A stretch of DNA of 64,000 nucleotides. It comes from Pilatotrama ljubarskyi. Its lineage: Eukaryota; Basidiomycota; Agaricomycetes; Polyporales; Polyporaceae. The notes beneath the pieces are model-generated. The model saw nothing but the letters and a program-made list of their open reading frames with translations, did not search any database and was not told the DNA's origin. How positions within the stretch are numbered: position 1 is the first letter of the stretch; each line of letters opens with the position of its first letter. The stretch spans positions 1 through 64,000 of the forward strand of contig MU277728.1 of the NCBI GenBank assembly GCA_022385805.1, given 5' to 3'. Of this stretch, positions 44,616 through 56,654 are shown piece after piece. The translations under genes and the position numbers were made by a program.

Positions 44616-45298
44616 TAAGCAATCGCCTTATTCGCGCTCAGCCTCGGACTGCGGCGCGGGCATGCGTTGCTTATGTGTCGATTGTATGTCAAACGATACA
44701 CGGAGGCAACTAATCTTGCGTGTGGATGAATATATACTACACACCGCCTCATGCGTATACTGCTGCAGCGCAGGCACAGGTACGGTCGTCAAAGCACTCG
44801 GACACTGCTCGACTATACGGGCTTCTGCTGCGATGAACCATCTGGGGCTTTCGGGGTACTTTCCGGGATGTCCGTGTCCATACTGTAGATATCCCAACTT
44901 ATGCAACGGCGTCGACGATAGTGCGGCGCGGATTGGACGAGCGGCCTGGGGAAGTCTCCGTGGAAGCGGTGCAGCAGGCACAGGAAGCGCGCGAGCGTCA
45001 TGAATCATCATGACATGAAGACTCCAGTACGCCATCGCCTCTGCTGAGGTGGTGAGCGCATGCCAACCTTAACCTCTGCCTCCTACCTCCATCAGCCGTT
45101 GGCAACTGGACTGTCTGGTCGAGCATAATGTCTGTACATTCGGAGTTGACTTGAGCAAGCATGCTGCGGTACCATAACACGCAATTACGGGAGACAAGCA
45201 CTACTATCCTAAGACCAAGTTCGGGACAATCTCCCCAAGCATCAAGATCGGCGTGCGTACTTCACAAAGTACCATAGAAGAATGCGAAAGCGAAGCGT

Positions 45299-46249
45299 TC
45301 AGGCCTTGGACTTCTTATGCTTCTTCTCCTTCTTCGGCGTGGCCTCTTCTTTCGCGGGGGTTGCAACGGCCTCCCGCTTCGACTTTTTGGGCGGAGGGGC
45401 TGCCTCGTCGTCGTCCGAGCTTGTATCGGAAGAGCTGTCATCTTCCTCGTTGGTGGATTCGTCGGACGAGGACGGGGTCGCAGCAGCAGGAGCCACCGGG
45501 ACGGGGACAGCTGCCTTCACGGGGACAGGGGCAGGCGCGGCAGCGACCTGCGATCATGCATAGTGAGTGTCCAGATGTTTGGGTAACAGGATTCCTTACT
45601 CACCGGAACGGCGGACGCCTCCCCAGCCTTGCCTGCCTGCTCGTAGATGGCTTTCTGCGCGAGCCAGTGGTCTTTCGCAGCCCTGTTCCGAGCCTCATAC
45701 GCCTGTGCATAGTCAGCACCGGGACGGCGATACGGGGCCTTGCACTCACATCCTTCTGCTCCTGGGGCATCTCGGCCCACATCTTGGCAATAGCGCTCAA
45801 CAGCTCATTGTTGCGCATGCCGGGGTTCTTCGCCTTCAGCTCGTTACGGACGTCATTCTGGAAGAGGAGATACGACGACGCAGGACGCTTCGGTGCGTTG
45901 GGGTCCTTGGGCTTCTTCGGCCGCTTCTTGGCCTCGTCGTCGCCGCCCCGCCCCTTGCGTTTCTTTCCCTGTTCGTCATGAGCCACCTGCATGGGGACCA
46001 TGGTCATCGGGTATTGGCCGTTCGCGCCGAGGGGCGGGAAAGGGGGTGGGTTGGCACCAAAGTTGAGCGTGTGTACGAACGCGTCCGCAATAGCTGCGCA
46101 CTCGCGCATTTGGTGCGCGAGGGCGTTCAGACTGCCCACAAGCTATACGATGCAGGTTTCGACCCACGATGAGCGACGGACAGCGCACTTGCGCGATGAC
46201 GAACCTGCATCTTGTGGTACTCCAACTGTGCCGCATTGTCCGAAGCCAT
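45299..46249 (-). CDS. HMG-box chromatin protein
   Basis: Four exons (46249-46205, 46142-45750, 45702-45604, 45547-45299) give 261 residues. The start is MASDNAAQLEYHKMQ. A helical N-terminal region (to ~90) ends in a basic stretch KKRKGRG and KKRPKK. One HMG box spans about 97-170: DPNAPKRPASSYLLFQNDVR, with NPGMRNNELLSAIAKMWAEM, its third helix continuing into exon 3. The C-terminal tail alternates Ser/Asp/Glu-rich and Lys-rich segments (PPKKSKREA, KKEKKHKKSKA). The plan resembles yeast Hmo1/Nhp6-type architectural proteins that bend DNA in rRNA and ribosomal-protein gene promoters. It lies divergent to the PNUTS-like gene. Confidence 0.9.
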
Positions 46250-46919
46250 GGCCGACCTTTCCCAAAGATGAGAAAGTGTTGTGGTGTTTGAAGTTGGTAG
46301 ACGCGACGCGACGCGTCCGTTAACAGGGCGGTAACAAGGGGTTGAAAGGGGGTAAGGGAGCGGTTGAAAACTTTGTTGTCGGTGGTAGATGAAGCAGTGA
46401 TACGGCTCACGCGTTGCACTTGTTTGGTTGAATGGTCACGCTTGTCTCGTTACAAACTCGATTACAGTCAGGTTTCAAACCTTCTAAGCGCGGTTTCAAC
46501 CAAGCGCCTATTGTGTTCCATGCGGACTTCAGCCATTGTTCGCTCGTTCTGGCTAACGAAGAGCCCTTTATTGCGAAGCGTCGCAAGATGTTTGAGATTG
46601 CGCTGAGCAGCAAAACGCTGTCTACATGCGCTGCTCGACAGAACAAACGGGGACGTCGGGGAAGCCTCAGGGTCGAATTGGCGGTGTCTAGGAGGCAGGG
46701 CAGCGTGGGAACGTTGACCGTATTTGGGCGGGAGAGGAGTAGAAAGCGGAGACTGAAAGGCGGACTCGTCCCAACCCTCTGACCACCATCACGAACGGCG
46801 AGCTGAACGGACGGCGAGCTGCAGCTAAAGCCTGGCAAGGTGACATCTGACGGTTGGCGGACGTGCAGTAATTGCCTAAGAGCCCGCGTTGGCAAAAAGA
46901 ATCGTCGCGTTACTTGCAG
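46250..46919. promoter_or_regulatory. Divergent promoter, HMG-box / PNUTS-like genes
   Basis: About 670 bp between the two start codons. No TATA box stands out, as expected for housekeeping nuclear genes. Confidence 0.5.
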
Positions 46920-49900
46920 ATGGACTATAACAGTGCGGCAGCGTGGCTGCAGACACCACAAATCTCGGACCTGCAGACCGTCTCTGTCCACGACGAGCGG
47001 TCCGCGACGGGCTCGAATGGCTGGAAGGAGACGGCAGCGAGCGTGCAGGGCGGCGGCTTGAGCGACTTTCTGGGCGAGCTGTCCGGTGAGCACGAGCACT
47101 TCTGGACAGGCGCCGGCCACAGCGACGCGTCGCAGGCCAGCGGAAGCCGCCTCGAGCAGCCCCCGACGAATGCTCATGCCCATCCCGCCTCCGCCCCAGC
47201 CCCGCACACGCCGACCCCCCCGCTCAGCCAGTCGTCAAACCCTTATTCCATCGGCATCCCCGCCATCTTGCTCTCAACCTCCACGTCTTACTACCCTCAA
47301 TGGGCGAACCCTCAACTCCCCGTCGTGTCCTCCTACTCCTCCCTCGATGGCGCGAACAGCGCGGCATCCCAGTCGCAACAGCAAGGGCAAGGGCAGAATC
47401 AGAGTCAGGGCCCGTCGCAGTCGCAGGGGTCGTCGCCGATGGTCATCGAGTGCGTCGTCTCCCTTTCTGTCCTTGTACTTTCTAACAGTTGCCGCAGCCC
47501 TGCTCTCACGACCATGAACGGGTCGTCTTCCAGTCCTCCTCCTCATCAGTATCCGCAAGTCTCCTATCTCTCGCAACAAGGCCAGTCTCGAATGCAATAC
47601 CCGTACCCACAATCGGCGCATCAATCCATGTTATCCATCAACCCTTCATACATGCACTCTGGCCCCTCCCAGTACCAACAACAGGGTCAGCAACAGCAAC
47701 AGCACTCCCTGCATCTCCTTCGACAGTCGCATTCACCTCCGCAGCAACAGCAGCAGGGTACCCTGTCGCCGTTCGCCCTCCACTCGCCTGGCCAGTACTA
47801 CGGCGGCATACCACCGTCCACGTTCTACGGGCAGTCCTCCCAGCCCGTTGCAAGCTCATCTATCGCTTCGCCCTCCGTGTCCCAGGCGACGTCGCAGTCC
47901 ACCGCCACTCCGCCACCTGCAGCCTCCTCAAGCAAACCCTCCGCCGAGCAGCGGCGGACGAGTCTTCTTGTCGGGGTCAGACCTCTCATCCAGCCAGATT
48001 CGTTCACGGGCGGTGGAGCAGTCTCGCAATTGGTAAAGATTCTAGATGACCATGGTATCGCCGAGGTCGACGCCCAGATCCGCCTGGATATTCTGACGAA
48101 GATTAGAGACAATGCCGGCAACCATTACTTCCGTGCTTGGGTGGATAACAGCATCGCCATGGAGATTGTCCGGGAATGGTTGAAGTTGGCGTTCATTGGG
48201 CGCGGCGATCAGCAAATGGTCGAGACCATCATGCCTCTCCTCCATGTGAGTAGTGCTTGAACGTCATAGATTTTCAAGGAAAGATCGCTAACACCGCGTC
48301 GGGAACTTAGATCATCGATCGTCTGCCTCTAACGCTGGAGAAGCTGAAGCAGTCGAAATTGGGCAAGCTGATCATGAAGCTCATGAAAGAGCCTCCTACT
48401 CCGGGTGAGTTGAGACTTCCGTCGTCGAGACGCCAGATGCGGACGTCCTACGGGCGTCGCAAGTGTCGCTTGAAAAAGAGTATAAATCTGCGTGAATCCG
48501 TGACGCATCGACTCAGTGAAAGAACAATTGCTGCGCCCTAGCTCCCCTGCTGCCCCGTTGTTATGTACATGTATCTAACTACTGTCCCACCATATCCGTC
48601 GTCGTCATCGAAAACAATCAGCGATCAAGGACATGGCAGCGAACCTGGAACGAAAATGGCGAAAAATGCTCTCCGAACAGGAGGTGCCGGACAGAGCGGA
48701 AAGCGAAAATGCAGAGGGTGAGTCATGCCAGTCCGCGCTACGACGCCCGACAGAAACTTGACGCGAGCGACGCCGTGACAGATACGAAGGGCAAGAAGCG
48801 ACGGGCGGATTCGGTGTCGTCCAAGTCCGCACCGCCCGTGAAGAAGGCCGCGGTCCCTGCAACAGGCTCGTCGACACCCAAGGCCGTCCCGGTGAAGAAG
48901 GAGTCGAAGCCCGTCGTCAAAGACGCCAAGTCGGACTCGTCGTTCTTCTCAAAGCCGAAGCCGACGAAGAAGGAGTTGCCCAGCTTTAAGAAGATCCCGT
49001 CGGGGGCAGCTGCGTCGAGCTCTACGGCACCCGCGAAGAAGGAGCCCGATCCGAACGTTGCACAGCCATCGTCGGTGGATGCGTTCCAGGAGGTGCTGAA
49101 GTCTCTGCAAACGCCAGGATCGTCTTCTTCTGCGACGCCCCCAACTGCCCCTGGACCTTCCGCAGGGCCGTCGACAGGGCCCGCTAGTGGTCCGTCGGGT
49201 GGGCCTACTCTAGGCAAGAGGAAGAAGTCAGTGACATGGGCGCCCGACGGCAAACTGGAGCAAATCAAGCTCATCGAGCGTGCAGTATATGACGACGACG
49301 GTGCACCTGTTAGCGTTCTCTATCTGCTTCGCGCCATGTACTGTATATTGATCAGGTCGTGCTTTGCAACGATACACAGGGATCGCTGTCATCGCATAAC
49401 ATCCGCGACCTGGACCGAGACGAGGGTGCTGCGCTACACAACCATCTCGCATTTGAAGAGCAAATGGAATGGACAGAACCGCAACGTGAGCACGAGATCG
49501 GCGCTTCTGAATCCAGCTGTGTGGCTAATGCTGCTTCTACAGCTCTCGAATTCCCCCCGGAGCTTGAAGTCCCGCCACGAGGGGGCGAGAGTCAAGAACG
49601 GGTAGCTCAGGAGGAACGTGAGCAGACGGCCTTGGTCGCGTCCTACGCTTCGCCTGCGCAGATACCGGACAGCCCGGCGGAGCCGCCAACGCAGATACCA
49701 GAGGAGCAGGTGGACGAGGGCGTGCGACTCATGCTGACTGGGCCGGAAGTCGACGCCATCTTCTGGAGCGACGGAGCGCCCGCGCTCGTCGATACTATCC
49801 GCCCATCAACTTCAGTAGCAGAACTCGTGGGCCAGCTAGCTGCTGCGCCCTCGCACGATATCATCATGGGCGATGCGTCTCACCCCCCGGCCGTGCCGCC

Positions 49901-50392
49901 ATTAGCGAACTTCAACCCCGAGCAGCTGCAGCAGTTAATGCAACAGGCGCAGGCGCTGTCGCAAGGCGGGCTGTTCGGCGGGCTCGGTGCGCCGCCGCAC
50001 CCGCCTGCGGCTCCGCACGGGGGCGATCAGGGCTGGGGGAACCAATACACTGAGTTCGACAGAGGATATCACGAACCGAACGGCGTCGGGCGGGGCGCTG
50101 ACCCCGGTCGGCGGTGGGGGGAGGACGGCTGGGGACCCGGCGAGCGGGGCGGACCCCGGGGCCGGGGCCGGGGTGGGCCGATGCGGGGGAGGGGCCGCGG
50201 CGACGGAAATAGAAATGCAAAGCGAAAACCATGCAGTTTCTTTCAGGCAGGAAGGCGAGCATTGCAGTTCCGCGCATATTCGATGTCCGAAACAGGAAAG
50301 CTGATCACACCCTTGTCCTTTGCTTCTCTGCCCACAGATGCCGATATGGAGATCAATGCGACTTTAGCCACGAGCCGCTCAACTACAACTGA
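46920..50392 (+). CDS. PNUTS/PPP1R10-like PP1 regulatory protein
   Basis: Eight exons (46920-47449, 47498-48245, 48311-48404, 48622-48717, 48782-49308, 49356-49485, 49543-50254, 50338-50392) give 963 residues. A Ser/Gln-rich N-terminus precedes a TFIIS N-terminal (LW-type) helical domain at about 345-450: QLVKILDDHGIAEVDAQIRL, LTKIRDN and AMEIVREWLKLA. A PP1-docking RVxF motif follows in KRKKSVTWAPDGKLEQIKL (about 637-642). The C-terminus is RGG-rich and ends with a CCCH zinc finger CSFFQAGRCRYGDQCDFSH (C-x7-C-x5-C-x3-H). This order is the diagnostic plan of PNUTS, which targets protein phosphatase 1 to RNA polymerase II termination and polyadenylation complexes (yeast Ref2 is the counterpart). 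The last intron needs a GC-AG donor to complete the finger. Confidence 0.9.
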
Positions 50393-51154
50393 TTGTCCCC
50401 GCCCCCGCTGCCGTCGATTCAACGCGAGGTTGCCTATGTATACTATCCCTAATACTTGCTTGTCGCTATCGTATGCATCTATGACCATGCGACGCACGCT
50501 CTTGCTCTTGAGTCCACAGGCTTGGGAGTGAGCACAGGGGAGGCGTCCTGGTCCGCCACTCGCCCAACGATTGGCCAAAGACGTAATCAATAGGTACCGA
50601 CGTCGTCAACGTCCCAACCTCCTGGGCTCGCGATTTGAGTTTATGTGCTGTAAGCTCTATGGTTCTGATCATCGATATCGACGCATGCCACCATCATGGC
50701 GGTGTGTAGGACGCGGCCAACATCCGTTCACAAATTGTCGAGAGAATGCGAATGCATCACAGCAACGAGGACGATAGACGGGATTAGTATACACTAACAG
50801 AACACTGGATAAATACGAAGGTGATAAGACAACAGGTACCCGTCAGCCCGGTCCTCGCAGAAGAGAGAGAAGGTCCTCCGCACGACCCGAGTAGTACTAA
50901 GATACAAATCTACGTATATGCTATGCTGGTAGAATATCGATTGAGCGATGATTGCAGCGAGATCCACAGAACAGATAACAGATGGGAAGGCAGACAACAC
51001 GAACACGGACGCACGCACGCAAACGCAGACAAGGCGGGGACAGATCGCGCGGGAGGCCAGCGGGACGAGACGGGGAGCGAGACGCATGTAGAGCTATTGA
51101 TGCAAGGTGTAGAGAGCCAACCGGAAAGCGTCAATGTGCGGAAGCGGCCGGGGC
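50393..51154. other. Convergent intergenic region
   Basis: About 760 bp between the stops of the PNUTS-like (plus) and LIM-binding (minus) genes. Open frames here are short and without domains. Confidence 0.5.
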
Positions 51155-54100
51155 TCATGACCCCTGTGTGCGCCCGCGTTTTCGAGGTGCCCGTTTCGCC
51201 GGCGGCTGGTCCGCGTTCGCCGTCGTTGGCGAATCATCTCCGCTGCGTGTTGGAGGCGCCTTCCGCTTTAGCGTCGCATTCGCCATCGACGGCGTCGTCG
51301 GCCCGCCGGGCGTCGGTGCGGCGGCTGGGGTCGACGCGGAAGCCGGTGTCGAACCCGACGCTTGTGGCGTACCCTTCGCCTGTTTGGCGTCGACGCCATC
51401 GGGCTGAGAAGCGTTTTGCGACGGCTCGCCGCCTGAAGAGCCCTGGGAGGACCCTGCTGTATTGCCTGAGCCGTGCATGAACATGTTCGGCGGGGTGCCA
51501 TTGACCCCATTCAGACCATGTCCGTCGAAGGCAGATGAGCCCTCCACGTGAGGCGTGTAGGTAGGCGGAGCCGGTAGCAAGTAACCGCGAGGGATTCCGC
51601 GCGCGAGCCTTAGCTTATCGGCGAACCTCGCTAGAGCATCTGCGCATCCCGGTGAGTAGGGGATGGAATTAGGAACGGTGCTCGTGAGTACACACCAACT
51701 GGCCCCAACTTGGTATCTTGCGAGAATTGGATCAGCTCTGACATCTGTGCAACGCTCTCCGCAAGCTGTACGTCCGCATTGATGAGTATCCACAGGATCG
51801 GTGGAGTCGACAAGGATGCTCACCTCCAGACATCGCATCGTCGCCTGCGGGATTCCGAAGGCGTTGATTGGCTCCGTAGGGACGATCGCATGCTCGATGA
51901 TATACTTCGCCTCGTCGAAGCGATTTGGATCCTCGTTCTGAGGAGCTGGCAACCCCGGGGATGGAGGTAGACCCCTTGGCGATTCGGCGAGCCGCTCGCC
52001 GACGATCGCGTCCAGCGCGACGTACTTGTCGTGCCAGAACGCGTCGAACTGTAGCCGGTCGAGCTTCAGCGCATAAGACGTCACCGCCCCCATGGGAGTC
52101 GGCTGGGGAGGGATGGGATGTGGCTGTACGATGATGTCTGCCGTGAGTGGTCCCCGGAGGATGATGCTATAGCCGTTCTGGTACCGGAACGTCCAGGTAG
52201 CTTGGGCGCACTCGACGAGCGCGTGCGAGGGATTCACGAGCCGCTCCCGCGCCCCGTCGACGCAGATCGTCATGGACTTTACCCCTGACTGGCTAGTGAC
52301 GAGAAAGAATCGCGGGAGAATGGGATAGCCTATTTCTGTTCCTCGTCGTGAGCAATGGCGGCTAAAGAAGGAAGTCGCTTCCTTACCGAAAGGCTTCGCC
52401 TCGACCTGCTGATTGTCCTTCCAGAGTGTGAGCTTCATCGTAGCCTTCTCCGTGAAGAACTGTCCGACGATCGATTCCCAGTATGACTGCTTCAGTCTCT
52501 GCCAAGTCCAGTAGGTCAGTTGCAGGAGCGACGAGCCTGGAACAGCGCTGTGCACTCACATCCTTGTGTTCTACACCGAGGCTGCCGCTCAGCTGCAATA
52601 TTCGACATGTTGCTTGTCCTAATCCGACAGGGTATATGCTGCTTGAGCGCACAGAAACGTTAATCAGCTGCACGTGGGATGTGGCGAACGGTGACTACTC
52701 ACGTTCGTGATATCGTCGGCGCCGCTGGTGCTTGAGCCGGCGCGGGAGCTGGAGCAGGCGGAGCAGCCTGTGCTGCCGCGCTGCTCTCCGGAGCGGGAGG
52801 TTGTGGGCCGGATGGCCCTGGAGGTGCGGGCGCAGGATGCGCTGCGCGTGCCGAAGCAGCAGCGTTCGCTGAAGGCGGCCGCGGAGCAATTTGCGGGGGT
52901 TGCGTGGAAGGAGGGGCGCTCGCAGGTTGCTGCACTTGCTGGTGCGTCGGGCCCTGCGGGCTCTGCCCCGGTCCTGGAGGTATCCGGCCTGGAGGCATCA
53001 TGCCTCCGGTATTCGTCGGCAGGGGAGTGTGAGAGACGCGCGGCGTCCGTGACGGAGCGGGGGGTATCGGGGACTGTCGGTGGATCGCTTGCGGTTGCGA
53101 CTGCGGTCGTGGCAGGATGCCGGTGGGTGGTGGCATCTGGCCAACGAGGCGGTCGGCTTGGCGGGGTGAGTGTTGCGGGGGAAGGGAGGGTTGGGACTGG
53201 GGCATCGGAAAGGGATTGCGAGGACTGTGCTGAGATGGCGGCCGTGGAGGCGCGGTGATTGGTGGTTGGCCCATGCCGTATGTACCGGTAGGGAACTTGT
53301 CTCCGCCGGCATTCATCTCGAGAGTTTGCGCTGGCGTGGCTATGGTCCCAGGCGCGCTCATAGCAGGATTCGCACGTTGCGGCATGTCACCGCCAGGATT
53401 AGGAGGCGTCGGTGACGCACCGAAGTTGACGCTGAACTGGGAGTTGCTCATGGGCGGACGAGGCACGCCGTGTACCATAGGTGGTTGGATCGGCGGGTTC
53501 TGGAAGTTCATGAACATCGAGTTGTCCGCCCCCATTTGCGCACGGTTCGTGCCCGCCTGCGGGAGCAACTGGTTGCCGCCCATAGCCCCAGGCATACCAG
53601 GCTGCTGCTGTCCCGAGCCCCCGACGTGGGGTGAAGTACCGAGCTGCGACTGCTGATGTTGGTGCTGGTGCTGGAGCGCCATCGTATTCGGAAACCCGTT
53701 GTGCGCCATCTGCTGCTGCATCCCGTGTTGAGCCATTCCCGCTGGCATGAGCGGCCCCTGCCCCGACGCCGTCCGCGCATGTGGCGGCATCGCGCCCGCT
53801 CCTTGCAGGTGTCCTGCCCTGTTCATCGACATCCCCATCTCCGGCGATATCGCGCCTCCGCCTGCCTGCTGTTGCGCCTGCTGTCGCTGAAGATGCATCT
53901 GCATCTGCTGCTGCTGCTGAGGTGTCATATGGGTGCGCATTCCGCCCATGTTAGGAGGTCCGTTGAGTCCCATGGTCCCGCCCATCATCCCCGGCTGCAT
54001 GCCAGGCATATGCGCCCCCGATGTGTTCATCGGCTGGGAGGCGACGCGTCGGATCGAAGGCTGGCCCATGATGCCGCCGCCGGGGAACGCAGACATGTTC

Positions 54101-54441
54101 TGGAGCTGACCGGGTCCGAGACCAGCCATGTGCGAGGGACCTGCGCCAGCACCAGTGTTAAGACTTCCGGGGGCGGGGTGCTGAGCCATGAACATCTGGC
54201 GGCGAGGGGCTTGAGCTGGCTGCATGCCGAGCGGATAACTGGGGTTGGAGGCGCCGGGCTGGCCACCGATGATACCAAGTCCGGGGTTAGTGCCCTGGTT
54301 GTTTGGGAAGGGGCCCATATTGTGGGCAGGCGACTGTTGAGCCTGCTGCGGCTGAGGGCCGGGGAAGAAGGGTTGGTTCATGAGGTTTTGGTGCATGGTG
54401 GGGACGCCTTGCCGAATCATGTCGGGATGCTGTACGTTCAT
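51155..54441 (-). CDS. LIM-domain-binding protein (LDB1/PtaB-like transcriptional co-regulator)
   Basis: Six exons (54441-52703, 52638-52560, 52498-52387, 52335-51824, 51765-51696, 51639-51155) give 998 residues. The first ~575 residues are Met/Gln/Pro/Gly-rich and disordered. The conserved LIM-bind/LDB region covers about 580-790: IYPVGLGQATCRILQLSGSL, then SYWESIVGQFFTEKATMKLT, GYPILPRFFLVTSQSGVKSM and LRGPLTADIIVQPHPIP. It ends with AESVAQMSELIQFSQDTKLG. A basic C-terminal tail (KRAPRKRGR) is a likely nuclear signal. LDB1 in animals dimerises and links LIM or GATA factors; fungal members such as PtaB, Mfg1 and Adn2 work with Flo8/Som1-type factors in morphogenesis and adhesion. That role is inferred. 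Confidence 0.88.
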
Positions 54442-56654
54442 CGCGGACGACGGAGAAGGGAAGGATGGAGGTGTTCACCGACGCGAGGGCGAGGACGCGT
54501 TGTCGCATGCAGGAGACGGAAAAGGCAAGCTGCGAGCGGGTGATCGAAGCGAGGGGCACACCGGCGATAAGGCGCAGTTGCTTGCTGGCGCAGGGCGGTG
54601 GAGGACGGGGCCGACGCGGGGGACGTCGAGGGGAGCGGGGAGGAGGAGGCCGACGAGGACGCCGGGGACGTCGAGGACGAGGGGAAAGTTGGGTCGCGTT
54701 GTGGCAGCTCTGGCACGGACGCACTCACACGCTTGAGCGACGGCACTGCTTCTTCCACGCCACGAGTCCAGCGCCCGCTCCCGATTTCCCCGCACTCGCC
54801 CTATTGTCTCATTTCCAGCTCGCAACAACACAAGCTCGTCTGCGCTCTTTCTCGCTCATCGCTCTTGTTTCCGTACACAACACACCCGCCAGCGTCGCTC
54901 GGCGCTGCGAGCGGGAGGAATGCACAAATGTCTCCGCGTCGAGGATGCATCATCTCACAGCAAGCGCCGGATCCCGCAAATATGTACGCGCCCCGCGTCA
55001 GACGGCGCATCCGTTCTCGCCCCCGGCACCGAGTACCCTTGGGTCGCAGCAGCGCACCATGACAGAGCCCGTCGCACAGGTCGGACCAGCGGTGGGCCAA
55101 CCGTCGACGGCGAGCGCACGCACGACGAGCATGACTATCGCGCGAAACCGGCCTCGTTCGATGCACGCGGCCGGGCCTGGGTGGCGCAACGTTGCATTGT
55201 CCCCGTCCTCTATCCCCTCACGCTCATTCCCCGTTTCTCATTACGCACTCGCCCACTCGTTTGTACGCATACACACGCACGCCCCAGCCCTGCGCTGGCG
55301 ATTGACAAGGCAACTGCAACGACGTAACGCGGGCGGAGGAGAGACGACCGATAAGACGCTTCTCCCAGACTCGTCACCCTCGCGGCTCGAGCCAGCTCGG
55401 ATACGGATCTCCCACCGGTGCGCGCAGTACTGCTTCGTCCGCCAGTCCGACAGAACTGTTGCCGTACGCGGCTTGCCTTCGCAGCTGCGAAGTCCGCGGT
55501 CCTCAGCGCGCCTGAGTACTCCCCGAAGCCGGGTCGGTCGAAGCATGAGACCAAGGGGCGTCTTGCTCCGTGCATTCAGTTCTTGAGTTCGCCTATAGAA
55601 TGCGATCTGGCCTCCGTCAGATGGTGACAGTATGTGAACCGTCATCGGAGACCTGGTGCCCTGAATGCTGGGATGGGCTTGGGGAGCGTTGAAGTGTTGC
55701 GACTCGTGCGTACAAGTTTGTTTGTCTACCATCCTGGAAGACTATGTATGCCACCGAACGGAATGCCTGCTTAGATTTCGACGCCGGGCATCGGAGTGAT
55801 CGCACGCAGCTGGAGATGCAGCCCGACTGCGCACAGGCTAGAAGATGCGATCGAAACCTACTATCCTTCAAGTGCTCAGCCTACGATCAAATTCGCCTAA
55901 CCGCATAGTGCATAGCAATGTAAAGCGAGTCGTAGCTCCATCTTCTTCGCAGAGACAGGTCGGACTCGAGAATGCACAAGAGCTTGACAGTTTCTACACG
56001 TCTCAACTGAAGGTACCAGTACGTATCCAGGGCATTTAACACTGACAATGGAGGAGTCCGCGGGAACCTAAGTATTTTATTCGGATTGTCATATCTGCTT
56101 GAAGGGAGGGCTCGAGTACTGACTGACCCACGTTCATGTTGCTCGCAGGTCGGAGCCACCCACACGACTGCTGCGCCCAGTCAGTCTTGCTCATTCTCGC
56201 TATACCGAGGTCAGCTGCATGGACTGACAGGGGTCCTCGGAATTAGGGACCAGGGTTCGTGTGCCTCCACCGTCTCCATGAACGACGAATCGCTCATCCC
56301 ATGAGTGTCGTCGACATCACTGCGACATCATCAAGGTGTTGCTGCGGCAGAGGCTCATTGGGGCCCGCGAAGTCGTTCGGGTTCGAAAACGGTCGGGGTG
56401 TGGTACTAGTGCCTATCGTGGCTTCCACCTGTCCCGAGGACGGCGCAGATTCTCGATGTCGATGCAGTCGCTGCGGTAGGATGACATCTGGACTTCATTT
56501 CCAGGTATACGGGCGGCTACAGGGCCATTCTGGAGGTTGACGTGCCTGTGAACGCTGGGACAGCGGTTATATGAGAGGAGAGAATCAGAACCTGTGGACT
56601 CACCCCCCCTTCCACACCTATCACATCCCTCCAAAAATTCGCCGGTCAGAAACT
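54442..56654. promoter_or_regulatory. 2.2-kb divergent intergenic region
   Basis: Separates the LIM-binding gene (minus) from the epimerase-glycosyltransferase gene (plus). The left 400 bp is strongly strand-asymmetric in purines. A 373-codon open frame at 54465-55586 (plus) is low-complexity and antisense to the likely leader of the LIM-binding gene, and I do not call it a gene. The rest shows nothing recognisable. Confidence 0.4.

Larger units (their letters stand above)
43622..45298. other. Intergenic region with a TIR transposon relic
   Basis: Holds the promoter of the WW gene and an 868-bp element at 43748-44615. The remaining ~680 bp to the HMG-box gene stop has no recognisable gene. 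Confidence 0.5.

Noticed and set aside
53656..54543. 295-codon plus-strand open frame
   Set aside because: Shadow of exon 1 of the LIM-binding gene, rich in His/Arg/Leu from reverse Gln/Met codons.
54465..55586. 373-codon plus-strand open frame
   Set aside because: Arg/Ser/Gly-rich composition without a domain, opposite the likely leader of the LIM-binding gene.
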